Positions 25,502 through 33,389 of a DNA stretch of 37,971 nucleotides are shown piece after piece. The position numbers and the translations under genes are program-made. The stretch is taken from the IMG/VR virus record IMGVR_UViG_3300017764_000020, positions 1-37,971 of that record, one strand, 5' to 3'. The stretch is from a virus. Under the pieces are notes generated by a model. It saw nothing but the letters and a program-made list of their open reading frames with translations. It made no database searches and was not told where the DNA came from. The number at the start of each line of letters is the position of its first letter. Within the stretch, counting starts at the first letter, position 1.

Positions 25502-25846
25502 ATGCCTTCTAGCAAAATGTCACGGCCAGGAGTAGAAGAAGATCAAGAAAGTAGCTTTGAAAATTTTGATTTCGGCGAACCAGAAATAATCCCTGTAGAG
25601 ATATCTCAAGGGAAGTATCTCTATCTAAAAGAGCCTTGTGCTGACGACCTTATTAATATTTCTGAAATTAATAGTAACGAGAAAATTAGTGAAATTGAAG
25701 CGACTCTTCAAACAATTTGTGTTCTTCATTATCCTCAAAATGGCGGCAAAAGACTCTCTTTAAAAGATGCAAAAAAATTAACTGCGCGGCATCTTAAGAA
25801 GATTGGTGAAGCATTGAACACCTTATTAGGTGGTGATGAACAATAA
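25502..25846 (+). CDS. Small protein before tail sheath, possible tail assembly chaperone, 114 residues
   Basis: The protein starts MPSSKMSRPGVEEDQESSFE and has an acidic N-terminus, then IPVEISQGKYLYLKEPCADD followed by helices (EIEATLQTICVLHYPQNG then DAKKLTARHLKKIGEALNTL). A beta hairpin, then a helix bundle acting on a 'residue in the ligand, then D-L' pattern, is typical of tail assembly chaperones, which are usually encoded near tube, sheath and tape measure genes. The resemblance is structural and by eye. It overlaps the next gene by 11 bases. No Shine-Dalgarno sequence is evident before the ATG. Confidence 0.5.
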   Translation: MPSSKMSRPGVEEDQESSFENFDFGEPEIIPVEISQGKYLYLKEPCADDLINISEINSNEKISEIEATLQTICVLHYPQNGGKRLSLKDAKKLTARHLKKIGEALNTLLGGDEQ

Positions 25847-26261
25847 ATACTCTTTGAGTAGAGAGCACAATTATACGATTTTAATAACCGATAAAAATAA
25901 AAAGTCACTTTCATTTAGAGATATTACGGGGGAAGACCTAGAATACTTAGAAAGATTTTTTCAAGAAGGTAAGACTCTATCTATAGAGGAAACTATAGGT
26001 ATTTTAGAGCTCGTAAACGTATCTGATGTACGAATTAGTAAGCTTACGTTAAGAGTAATAAGGGAAGTATTTGATATAGTTACAAAAGAAATACTTTGTA
26101 ATTATATGCCTAAATTTAAGTGGTTAGAAGTTTGTTACGCTCTACAAAATAATTCCTTTGTCGCGCTGAAATTTTTTGAATCACAACCAATGACAAAAGT
26201 AATGGCGATGATTCAAGTACATCAAAATGCAATTGCTGAAATGAAGAAACCCCAAAAATAA
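25836..26261 (+). CDS. Unknown helical protein before tail sheath, 141 residues
   Basis: An alternative GTG start lies at 25830, but the ATG at 25836 is preferred because AGGTGG lies just upstream. The product (MNNKYSLSREHNYTILITDK) has a beta N-terminus with LSFRDITGEDLEYLERFFQE, similar in layout to the preceding protein, followed by helices. It may be a second tail assembly chaperone; the reading frame is +1 (or -2) relative to the preceding gene. I see no convincing slippery sequence. It is directly followed by the 80-residue gene. Confidence 0.5.
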   Translation: MNNKYSLSREHNYTILITDKNKKSLSFRDITGEDLEYLERFFQEGKTLSIEETIGILELVNVSDVRISKLTLRVIREVFDIVTKEILCNYMPKFKWLEVCYALQNNSFVALKFFESQPMTKVMAMIQVHQNAIAEMKKPQK

Positions 26262-26504
26262 ATGACCGATGAACTTCGCCTAAAACTTATCCTTATTCTT
26301 TGCTCGATAGCCACTCAGCAAGATCAAATTAGGCTAAAAGAGTTCGTGCTAGTTTGCTCTTACCATGTAACAGACGTAGATTTTAATAAAATAATGAGAA
26401 AAGCTTTAAAAATATTAGATATTCAAAAATGCGGGTCTGAAAGCTGCCCAGACTGGCTAATGAATAACCTTTTTGAATTGTATAGAAATAGTACAGAAGA
26501 TTAA
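26262..26504 (+). CDS. Unknown small helical protein, 80 residues
   Basis: The ATG directly abuts the previous TAA stop. The product is helical (MTDELRLKLILILCSIATQQ, DVDFNKIMRKALKILDIQKC) with a Cys pair (CGSESC) near the C-terminus. No family is recognised. It is the last of three tightly linked small genes before the tail sheath gene, so a tail-assembly role is inferred from context only. Confidence 0.5.
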   Translation: MTDELRLKLILILCSIATQQDQIRLKEFVLVCSYHVTDVDFNKIMRKALKILDIQKCGSESCPDWLMNNLFELYRNSTED

Positions 26505-26523
26505 AGATTAAAAAAGACTGTTT

Positions 26524-26531
26524 GTTTAAAG
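26524..26531 (+). promoter_or_regulatory. GTTTAAAG octamer upstream of tail sheath
   Basis: The octamer lies 39 bases before the sheath ATG at 26571, in a 66-base gap. A weak hairpin (AGGTC / GGCCT at 26530-26547) partly overlaps it and may affect the 5' leader of this highly expressed gene. Confidence 0.55.
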
Positions 26532-26570
26532 GTCTTCTGAAAGGCCTCTTACTTTGTAAAGAATTATTTT

Positions 26571-29500
26571 ATGGCTAATCCTGTAAACATTAATGTAGGC
26601 GCTATTCAGCGTCCTGGAGTGTTTGTTACTCAGTCATCGACTGGTGGATTACCTCAACCCATAGCTTCTCATGCTATTGGTTATATCTTTGGATCTACTC
26701 CTGTAGACCCATATGATACAAATCCCGTTGACGAGTATTCAGCTCTCCCACCATATCAACCAACACAGATTGGTTCATTAGAAGATTTTGTTCAAAAAGC
26801 AGGCGGTACGCCATCTGCTTCGACTAACCCGCAATCAATGATCTCTTACGATTCCGTAAAGTCATTCTTTGAAAACGTGGGTGTGAACGGAATCCTCTAT
26901 TATACCCGCGTAACCCCAACACCCGAGTCGAAGGTTGTTGTAAATAAAGGCGCTGGTTGGAATCTTTTTGCTTTAAAGATCGGCGATCGTTACTTTGGAG
27001 ATAAATCCTTAGGTGTTAACGACTCGGACGGTGTTGCTATTAAAGTGATCACAACTACAGCTCTTGATGCTGACGACAACGCCTTTGATATCGTCGGCTA
27101 CCTTGGCAAAACTGATCCTGATTTTAACACATTCTATAAGATTGAGCAAGACGAAGTAGAAGCATCGAACGCAACTTTTAGAATTTATTCTAAAGACTCT
27201 CGCGTAATTCCAGCCATTCAAAGCTTTAAAGGATATAAAATCTCTGATACCGCTTATGCATCTCCTACGGATGCTGGTGTTGTTAGTCGTTATATCCCCG
27301 TTAAAGAACTCAACTTCCGTTGTGTTTCTAGAGACGTATCCACACAAGAGCCTATTCTCTTTGTATCTGGTGCCGCGATCGGAAACTTCTTAGGAGAAAC
27401 TTCTAAGACCGTTAAAACAGATTCTTCGGCCGCCTTTACTGCCTCTACCGGAGTGGTAAAAGTTGCAGACATCGATGATCTTACGATCGGCGGTGTGGCT
27501 CTTGCTGCAGGCGACAAGATCGCATTTGAAGGAGCAGCTGGTGAACTTCCTACTGGAAATATCTTCTATAGCACAGTATATTCAGTATTAAGTGTAGATG
27601 CTGGCACTGACACCTTTATTATTAATAACGGATCAAATGCGGCTCTTACATTTACCAGCAACGACTTAACGTCTGTAGTTACAGTTCGCAGACTTGCCTA
27701 TGACCCTTCAGTTGCTGCTGATAACCAGCAAGCAATCGAGGACTTCCTGGTTGACCAAGAAGTATATGCTTCTGCTTCTGCCATCCCTGATGACAAAATC
27801 GTTGCAATTTCAACAGACGAAAGAGTTGGAAAAGACGATCATGTTCGTTGGGCCGATGCTGCCGCTGCTTACTATCAGTGGAACGCTTCTGGCCTTACCT
27901 TTACTCCTGGTGCTGATGGAACAGGTCTTACTAAAATTCCTCAAGGAACAATTACTTCCGTTGGTGGCAACGTAAATAGACTTGGATATGTTCCTGACAC
28001 TATTCAATCCTTCTACGTTAACATTGCTGGAGAAAACAGGGTAATCATTGCTAACGGCGCTACTCCTGCTGAGCTCACAGAGAGTGTTTCTTCTTCTATT
28101 AGAGAAATCCTTGAAGAGAAAGAGCTAGAAGCTTTCTATGATGTTGAGTCAGTTTTAGAAGACTACGAGACATCTCTTGGAACAAACCAATATGCTCCTA
28201 ATAACGGCGAAGCAATTGGCGCTAGCTTAAGTGTAACAGGTGCTCCGGCACTTCGTCCTTCCAACGATGGAAAGGCACTTACAGGGGCCGTTTTAGTTAC
28301 CTCTGGTTCTACAACTATCCAAGGATTTGTTTCTCCTCAGACAAGCAATAGCCAAACAGTTGAACTCTTGGCAAGCGGAGCTTTATTAGGTTCAGGCACG
28401 GAATTCCTTTCATCCATTGCCCCCGGATACAGAATCCTTATTGGATCTAACAGTTATGAAGTTGTTGAAGTTACTTCTAACACTCAGGCTATCGTAAGTA
28501 ACCTTGCTGGAGCCACCGAAAATAGTAGTTCATCTTGGAGCGTTGTATCTACAAGATTTACTGAAGACTTATATGCTGGATCCTATGTTGTTATCAACGG
28601 ATACAGATTTGAAGTTGCCAGTGTGACTAATGACGCAGCTTTCGTAGTAACGACCGCTCCTGCATTCACTGCTAGCTCTACCACAGTCTTCCTAGACAGT
28701 TCTATCGCCAACGGATTCTATCGTCACGATTATGTTCTTAAGGTAAAGATTACATCTAAAAATGGTATTCCTTCCCCTGTTGTTGCTGGTCTTGACCGCT
28801 ATGGCAAAAAGGATTCTAACGTTTCAAGAGTTAACTCTTTGAGTGAAGCTGCTGACTTTGTTAACTACAAACTCTCGGCAAAAGCGCGCTCTCAAGACTT
28901 TGTGTACGCTATTGAGCAAGGTATGGGATCAGGCGATTATCGCCCCGGATTCTTACTTGCACCTGAAGCGTTCGGTTCATTCAAAGCCACTGCAGGCGGA
29001 ATGACTAAAACTCAAGCTCGTGAGGAAAGAGTAAAAGTTACCCAATCATTACTCAGAGCTGCCGAAGGTAAGCTTGGAGAAGTTGAGGGTATCTCTGGAA
29101 CTCAGCATATCGCTCTCATTGATTGCGGAGCTGATGAACTCAGTCTTAGCGAAGTGCAAGATGAGCTTGCCTTTGTTAAAGGAGCCGCCGGCGTACCTTT
29201 TGGTCACGGTGCTTTCTACGCTCCTTACATTAAAAACTCAAGCGGACGTTTTGTGCCGCCTAGTAGCTTTATTGCCGGTATTGCCTGTTCTCGTTATGTG
29301 AACGAAGGCTTCCAGCAAGCACCTGCAGGAGCAAGATATCCACTAAGAGGAGCCACTGGCCTCCGCTTTGATATCACGGCTCAGCAACAAGAAGTTACTT
29401 ATCCTTTAGGCCTCAATCCAATTAGGAGCCTTCCTAATAGAGGAATTGTTGCTTGGGGTGCTCGTACAATGAGCTCCAATGCGCTCTTTAAGTTTGTCAA

Positions 29501-29891
29501 CACACGTGCGATTCTAAACGTACTTCTTGACATACTTGCAAGAAGCTTTGATGATGTTCTTTTTGAGCAAATTGACTCTGCTGGTACACTTTACGCTAGG
29601 GCCAAGTCTATCGCCTCTCAGGTAATGGGACAACTCTATCGCCAAGGTGCACTCTTTGGAGCTAGACCAGAACAAGCTTACTTAGTTGTTTGTTCTGATG
29701 CTAATAACGCTGTTAGTGATCTAGAAAACGGAACGTTAAGACTCGATGCTTATGTGGCTACTTCGCCAACTCTTGAGCGTCTTCTTGTTACCGTTGTAAG
29801 AACACCTGCTGGTCAGGTTGCTCAGGTACAAGATGCCTTCTCTAGAAATGTTGACAGATTCGATTACTTACTTAACGCAACTACGGTCTAA
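26571..29891 (+). CDS. Contractile tail sheath protein, 1106 residues
   Basis: The N-terminus (INVGAIQRPGVFVTQSSTGG, then SHAIGYIFGSTP, GSLEDFVQKAGGT and VKSFFENVGVNGILYYTRV) and the C-terminal domain are characteristic of phage tail sheath proteins. The C-terminal domain includes YVNEGFQQAPAGARYPLRGA, NRGIVAWGARTM, FKFVNTRAILNVLLDILARS and LVTVVRTPAGQVAQVQDAFS (about 900-1090). Sheath subunits wrap the tail tube and contract to drive it through the host envelope. At 1106 residues the protein is much longer than Mu (about 495) or T4 (659) sheaths. The extra length is a series of beta-rich insertions between about residues 150 and 780, probably decorating the outer surface. Codon use is richer in G and C than in the adjacent small genes, consistent with high expression. 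Confidence 0.93.
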   Translation: MANPVNINVGAIQRPGVFVTQSSTGGLPQPIASHAIGYIFGSTPVDPYDTNPVDEYSALPPYQPTQIGSLEDFVQKAGGTPSASTNPQSMISYDSVKSFFENVGVNGILYYTRVTPTPESKVVVNKGAGWNLFALKIGDRYFGDKSLGVNDSDGVAIKVITTTALDADDNAFDIVGYLGKTDPDFNTFYKIEQDEVEASNATFRIYSKDSRVIPAIQSFKGYKISDTAYASPTDAGVVSRYIPVKELNFRCVSRDVSTQEPILFVSGAAIGNFLGETSKTVKTDSSAAFTASTGVVKVADIDDLTIGGVALAAGDKIAFEGAAGELPTGNIFYSTVYSVLSVDAGTDTFIINNGSNAALTFTSNDLTSVVTVRRLAYDPSVAADNQQAIEDFLVDQEVYASASAIPDDKIVAISTDERVGKDDHVRWADAAAAYYQWNASGLTFTPGADGTGLTKIPQGTITSVGGNVNRLGYVPDTIQSFYVNIAGENRVIIANGATPAELTESVSSSIREILEEKELEAFYDVESVLEDYETSLGTNQYAPNNGEAIGASLSVTGAPALRPSNDGKALTGAVLVTSGSTTIQGFVSPQTSNSQTVELLASGALLGSGTEFLSSIAPGYRILIGSNSYEVVEVTSNTQAIVSNLAGATENSSSSWSVVSTRFTEDLYAGSYVVINGYRFEVASVTNDAAFVVTTAPAFTASSTTVFLDSSIANGFYRHDYVLKVKITSKNGIPSPVVAGLDRYGKKDSNVSRVNSLSEAADFVNYKLSAKARSQDFVYAIEQGMGSGDYRPGFLLAPEAFGSFKATAGGMTKTQAREERVKVTQSLLRAAEGKLGEVEGISGTQHIALIDCGADELSLSEVQDELAFVKGAAGVPFGHGAFYAPYIKNSSGRFVPPSSFIAGIACSRYVNEGFQQAPAGARYPLRGATGLRFDITAQQQEVTYPLGLNPIRSLPNRGIVAWGARTMSSNALFKFVNTRAILNVLLDILARSFDDVLFEQIDSAGTLYARAKSIASQVMGQLYRQGALFGARPEQAYLVVCSDANNAVSDLENGTLRLDAYVATSPTLERLLVTVVRTPAGQVAQVQDAFSRNVDRFDYLLNATTV

Positions 29892-29900
29892 TAATTAAAA

Positions 29901-31790
29901 ATGTCTAATAATAAGGAGCAAATTTTAAACGCTAAAGGGCCACTTTCTTCTCAACAGCCCAAAAAGGCCGTGCACATCGAAATGTTCAGGGCTGGTCCTC
30001 AGATCAGTTCCGCCGGGCAAAAAATGATGTTCACTGAGGAGGATTTGGACCAGGTGGTCGGTACTTACGTTCCTGGCCAACATGAAGCTCCGTTAATTAT
30101 TGGGCACGATCAAACGGACTCTACACCTGCGTTAGGGTGGGTAAAAAATCTTTGGAGAAAAGGTAAAGCATTATGGGGTAACGTCGAACTTACCCCTAAG
30201 GCTGAAAAACTGATTAAAGATGGAGTGTTCAAGAAAGTAAGTAGTTCTTTCTACTTACCAGACGCGGAAACAAATCCGCACCCTGGAAAATTGGCGCTCC
30301 GCCATCTTGGATTAGTTTCGATTCCCGCCGTAAAGGGACTCACTGCTTTTTCCGAAGGTGAATTTAACGACGAAAAAATTATCAATTTAGCTCCTGAAGA
30401 GGGAGAAACCGTTATTTCGTTTAAAGAAGCCTTAGAAACAAACAACTCTACTATGACTAGAAAAAGAAAAACTGCTGACGAGGTTCAGGAGGTCTCAGTA
30501 GATCAGAGTGTTGATCATGCTGAGGGTGGAATGACCGTCAATATCAACATAGGAGGCGGTAAGCCTTCTGTATATGACGACTCTGGTAACCAGGTCGATG
30601 AAACAGGCGCTCCAGCCGACTACAAGATGGAGTACGCCTCCGACGAAGAAACAGATGAAGAAATGGCCCCTGAAGCCGATGCTGAAGCCCTTGAAGGTGA
30701 AGGTGAAGGCGACGACATGGGTCTAGAGGACGAGGGTGGTGAAGAGGCACCTGAGGCTCCTGAAGAAGAGGGAGAAGCACCTGCTGAAGAAGTCGGTGAA
30801 GAAGAGATGGATTCCGAGGGAGAAGGCGATGAGCCTGCTAAAGAGGACGGCGCGGAAGATATTTCTGGCGAGATGGAAAATGACGATAAGAAAATTGCCT
30901 CTCTAGCTGCCGAATACGACGAAGACGAGCTCTTCCAAGCATTGGCTCTCAAGAAACAAGCTACCTCCATGATGGAGAAAGATATGTCCTACGGCGAAAT
31001 GCCCGAAGGCCTTAAAAAGCACATGGAAGAGAAAGAGGGTAAAGAGGAAGGAGACGACGAAGAGAAGAAAGAAGAAGTCAGTGACAACGCCGAAGAGGTA
31101 GTTGATAATGCTGAAGAAACTTCTGAAAAAGAAGAGGAAAAGAAAGAGAAAGAAGAGACTGAAGCCAAGGCTGATATGGCCGAGGATGAGAAAGAAGAGG
31201 ACGAAGACGAAGAAAAGAAAACTGACATGTCCGAAGAGGTTAAAGAAGAAAAGAAAGAAGAGTCAGCCGACCACGCTGAAGAAGCTGCACCTGTGGCTAC
31301 CGAATCTCTAGACCATGGCGAATCCGCCATTGGAGATCAGAGTGTTGACAACCTCAACGCTCGTGTAGCCGAACTCGAGGAAGAGCTTAATAAGCAAAGA
31401 AAGCTAGCTCGCGAGAAAGAAATTTCTTCGTTTGCTGAAGGACTCTATGAGTCTGGTAAGCTTACCGAACAAGTTGTACCTAAGGGTGACCTTGTTCGTT
31501 TCATGGAGACTCTTAACCATAAGAACTCTGTGAATTTCTCGGAGACCGGAAAGGCATCTCAATTTGACTTCATGCGTGGAGTTCTTGATTCCTTACCATC
31601 TATGGTCTCGTTTGAAGAGTTTGCAACACCAACTTCAGCGCCTCAAAAGTCGAAGTCGGTTGAGCCCAACGCTTCTGGATACGCTTACGATCCAAACACC
31701 GCTCACGTTCATTCGGAGGCATTATCTTATGCTGAAGAGAACGACTGCGATTACTTAACAGCTGTTAAGTTTGTTATTAACAACAACTAA
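29901..31790 (+). CDS. Capsid maturation protease fused to scaffold, Mu gpI-like
   Basis: This protein has 629 residues. The first about 160 resemble the Mu gpI-type capsid protease: KMMFTEEDLDQVVGTYVPGQ, APLIIGHDQTDSTPALGWVK, KDGVFKKVSSSFYLPD and LRHLGLVSIPAVKGL. Candidate catalytic residues are His69, Ser114-116 and His135, as in the His-Ser-His herpes/phage assembly-protease fold. Residues about 230-480 are extremely rich in Glu, Asp and Lys, a low-complexity region typical of scaffolds. The C-terminal 150 residues contain a coiled coil (NLNARVAELEEELNKQRKLA) and a capsid-binding-like end. It would template procapsid assembly and then cleave itself and its partners. It is directly upstream of the decoration and capsid genes. 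An internal octamer and ATG suggest a second, shorter product. Confidence 0.82.
   Translation: MSNNKEQILNAKGPLSSQQPKKAVHIEMFRAGPQISSAGQKMMFTEEDLDQVVGTYVPGQHEAPLIIGHDQTDSTPALGWVKNLWRKGKALWGNVELTPKAEKLIKDGVFKKVSSSFYLPDAETNPHPGKLALRHLGLVSIPAVKGLTAFSEGEFNDEKIINLAPEEGETVISFKEALETNNSTMTRKRKTADEVQEVSVDQSVDHAEGGMTVNINIGGGKPSVYDDSGNQVDETGAPADYKMEYASDEETDEEMAPEADAEALEGEGEGDDMGLEDEGGEEAPEAPEEEGEAPAEEVGEEEMDSEGEGDEPAKEDGAEDISGEMENDDKKIASLAAEYDEDELFQALALKKQATSMMEKDMSYGEMPEGLKKHMEEKEGKEEGDDEEKKEEVSDNAEEVVDNAEETSEKEEEKKEKEETEAKADMAEDEKEEDEDEEKKTDMSEEVKEEKKEESADHAEEAAPVATESLDHGESAIGDQSVDNLNARVAELEEELNKQRKLAREKEISSFAEGLYESGKLTEQVVPKGDLVRFMETLNHKNSVNFSETGKASQFDFMRGVLDSLPSMVSFEEFATPTSAPQKSKSVEPNASGYAYDPNTAHVHSEALSYAEENDCDYLTAVKFVINNN
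30419..30426 (+). promoter_or_regulatory. Internal GTTTAAAG octamer in the protease/scaffold gene
   Basis: The octamer covers the codons for SFKE and is followed after 6 bases by TAGAAACAAAC, the same arrangement as at 25442. It lies 26 bases before an in-frame ATG with the recurrent CTATG context. Confidence 0.45.
30453..31790 (+). CDS. Possible nested scaffold protein, 445 residues
   Basis: An in-frame ATG (Met185 of the protease/scaffold protein, sequence MTRKRKTADEVQEVSVDQSV) follows an internal GTTTAAAG octamer by 26 bases and has a TACTATG start context like many genes in this window. The product would contain the acidic region and the C-terminal coiled coil but not the protease domain, as with Mu gene Z within I and lambda Nu3 within C. 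There is no Shine-Dalgarno sequence. This is a prediction from motif placement. Confidence 0.45.
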   Translation: MTRKRKTADEVQEVSVDQSVDHAEGGMTVNINIGGGKPSVYDDSGNQVDETGAPADYKMEYASDEETDEEMAPEADAEALEGEGEGDDMGLEDEGGEEAPEAPEEEGEAPAEEVGEEEMDSEGEGDEPAKEDGAEDISGEMENDDKKIASLAAEYDEDELFQALALKKQATSMMEKDMSYGEMPEGLKKHMEEKEGKEEGDDEEKKEEVSDNAEEVVDNAEETSEKEEEKKEKEETEAKADMAEDEKEEDEDEEKKTDMSEEVKEEKKEESADHAEEAAPVATESLDHGESAIGDQSVDNLNARVAELEEELNKQRKLAREKEISSFAEGLYESGKLTEQVVPKGDLVRFMETLNHKNSVNFSETGKASQFDFMRGVLDSLPSMVSFEEFATPTSAPQKSKSVEPNASGYAYDPNTAHVHSEALSYAEENDCDYLTAVKFVINNN

Positions 31791-31801
31791 GGTAAATACT
31801 A

Positions 31802-32302
31802 ATGGCAACAGACCCCCGCTATATGTCTTTTGACCACCAGTATGTCGAAACTGTATCGACCAGCGCCACAATTGCTGCTCACCGTTTCGTAACTCGTGCT
31901 GGTGCATACCCCGCCGCTGATGGCGATTTCGCCTCTGGCGTTACTATTTTTGATGCTCCTGGTCAAGGTCAACTGACCGCTAAGGGCTATCAAGTCAATG
32001 ATGGATCTACTCTCGTCTATGAGGGTCAGCTTAACCCATCCACAACTCCTGCTAAGCCTGGAGTGTTTCCATACCAAGGCCTCCTTTCTGTAGTAACAGA
32101 AGGAATCGTTATTGTAGAGGTTGACGCCACTTCTGGTGCAATCGCTGTTGATGCCGCCGTATACGCGTCCGACTCCGGAGAAGCTCTTGCTTCTGGTGGT
32201 GGCGGTACAAACTTCATTCTTGGTCGAGCTCTTGACACTGCCGCTGGTACTACAGCCGGTCAGTTTATCAGAGTTAAGCTAGGTTCTGAAGGCGCTTCTT
32301 GA
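31802..32302 (+). CDS. Capsid decoration protein (DUF2190-like), 166 residues
   Basis: A small beta-rich protein (MATDPRYMSFDHQYVETVST...) sits directly before the major capsid gene. The pattern IAAHRFVTRAG, YEGQLNPSTTPAKPG, VVTEGIVIVEVDATSGAIAV, DAAVYASDSGEALASGG and a final AGQFIRVKLGSEG fits the DUF2190 type of capsid-stabilising decoration proteins, which bind on the outside of the shell as trimers. The ATG has AAGGT 9 bases upstream. Codon use is as GC-rich as the capsid gene, consistent with a stoichiometric virion component. Confidence 0.72.
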   Translation: MATDPRYMSFDHQYVETVSTSATIAAHRFVTRAGAYPAADGDFASGVTIFDAPGQGQLTAKGYQVNDGSTLVYEGQLNPSTTPAKPGVFPYQGLLSVVTEGIVIVEVDATSGAIAVDAAVYASDSGEALASGGGGTNFILGRALDTAAGTTAGQFIRVKLGSEGAS

Positions 32303-32326
32303 TAAAATAAGGAGAATTTTAAAATC

Positions 32327-33307
32327 ATGATGAATCTAGATCAAGTACGCGTAATCGATCCTATTCTTACGCAACTCGCCCAAGGCTACAAAAACGCTGA
32401 AGGCGTGGCTACATTCTTCGGTCCAGCGGTATCTATGAATACACGTGCTGGCCGTACACTCGTATTCGGCAAGGAAGCCTTTGCCGCTCAGAATTTCCTC
32501 CGCGCTCCTGGAACTAACATCCAGAAGATCCAGAACGAGTTCGGAACCAGAAGCTTCTCGCTCCGTCAAGAAGCTATCAGCTGGGAAATCGCTGAGGAAA
32601 TCGCAGCAGAAGCCAAGAATGGCGCTGCTCAGCTTGACCTTCGTCAGTACGCTGCTAAGGACGCTGCAAATCGTCTTATGCAGTCCTGGGAGATCACCGT
32701 TGCAACTGCTGTCCAAGACGACACTCTTTATGAAGCAGACAACGTATTTGACCTTGCTACTCGCGCCTCTGGTGCAGACAAGTTCAATGCTGCTACTTCT
32801 GACATCGAGGTTCTAATTGACGAAGCTAAGGAAGCTGTTCGCGCTCAGATCGGTACCTATCCTAATAAGATGGTTATCTCCCCTGACGCTTTCAACGCCC
32901 TCAAGCGTAACAAGAGAATCAGAGACTTCATGCAGCGTGGCGTTCTCGTCAACGAAGCAACTCTCGCCAACATCTTTGGCCTTGACGAGATTCGTGTTGC
33001 ACGTCGTCTTAAGCTTAACCAGTCCACTGGTTCACTTGAGAACATCTATAGCAACATTGCTGTTCTCTTCTACCAGCCTTCTGGTGCTACCGATGGTTTT
33101 GCTCCCGCTCTGGATGCAAACTACGGTAACCCTGCTTTCGGATACACCTACACTCTTGCTGGTTATCCTATTGCTACTCCTGAGCGTTTCAACATCGAGC
33201 GCCGCGTATTCACCGGTGACATCCTTGTCGAGCGTTCCTTCGAGCTAGTCGGCATGGGCGAAAACGGTAAAGTTGGTGCTGGCGCTATTCTTAAGAACTG
33301 CGTCTGA
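32327..33307 (+). CDS. Major capsid protein, HK97-like fold
   Basis: The protein has 326 residues, with order MMNLDQVRVIDPILTQLAQG, FGPAVSMNTRAGRTLVFGKE, RSFSLRQEAISWEIAEEIAA, LDLRQYAAKDAANRLMQSWE (spine helix), AKEAVRAQIGTYPNKMVISP, RIRDFMQRGVLVNEATLANI and FGLDEIRVARRLKLN, and ends in LVERSFELVGMGENGKVGAG. This is the pattern of HK97-fold capsid proteins of the 320-350 residue class; no N-terminal delta domain is visible, consistent with a separate scaffold. An AAGGAG ribosome-binding sequence lies 12 and 15 bases before two successive ATGs; the first is annotated. Codon usage is the most GC-rich in the window. A strong terminator follows. Confidence 0.88.
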   Translation: MMNLDQVRVIDPILTQLAQGYKNAEGVATFFGPAVSMNTRAGRTLVFGKEAFAAQNFLRAPGTNIQKIQNEFGTRSFSLRQEAISWEIAEEIAAEAKNGAAQLDLRQYAAKDAANRLMQSWEITVATAVQDDTLYEADNVFDLATRASGADKFNAATSDIEVLIDEAKEAVRAQIGTYPNKMVISPDAFNALKRNKRIRDFMQRGVLVNEATLANIFGLDEIRVARRLKLNQSTGSLENIYSNIAVLFYQPSGATDGFAPALDANYGNPAFGYTYTLAGYPIATPERFNIERRVFTGDILVERSFELVGMGENGKVGAGAILKNCV

Positions 33308-33332
33308 TCAATCGTTAAAAACTTGATAAACT

Positions 33333-33358
33333 GGCTGGCCTTCGGGTCGGCCCTTTTT
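33333..33358 (+). terminator. Rho-independent terminator after the capsid gene
   Basis: The stem GGCTGGCC (33333-33340) pairs with GGTCGGCC (33345-33352) around a TTCG tetraloop, with two G-U pairs, and is followed by CTTTTTG. It is a well-formed intrinsic terminator 25 bases after the capsid stop codon. The next octamer (33359) begins at the end of its T-tract. Confidence 0.88.
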
Positions 33359-33366
33359 GTTTAAAG
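33359..33366 (+). promoter_or_regulatory. GTTTAAAG octamer after the capsid terminator
   Basis: The octamer directly abuts the T-run of the terminator and lies 23 bases before the ATG at 33390. It is followed after 6 bases by AGAAGAAAATATG. It restarts transcription for the connector genes. Confidence 0.6.
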
Positions 33367-33389
33367 TAAAACAGAAGAAAATATGATCT

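Noticed and set aside
25820-25850. Programmed frameshift between the 25502 and 25836 genes
   Set aside because: No slippery heptamer or Mu-type G-run is present, and AGGTGG gives the second gene its own start signal.
26530-26547. Hairpin AGGTC / GGCCT before the sheath gene as a terminator
   Set aside because: The stem is only five pairs with a G-T pair and lacks a T-run directly after it.
30544-31330. Minus-strand and alternative-frame open frames in the scaffold gene (Ser-rich and Lys/Arg-rich products)
   Set aside because: They are by-products of the Glu/Asp/Lys-rich low-complexity coding sequence read in other frames.
32310-32320. ATTTTAAAAT just before the capsid ATG as another octamer copy
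   Set aside because: It does not match GTTTAAAG at the first and last bases and sits between the ribosome-binding sequence and the ATG, so it is better seen as leader spacer.
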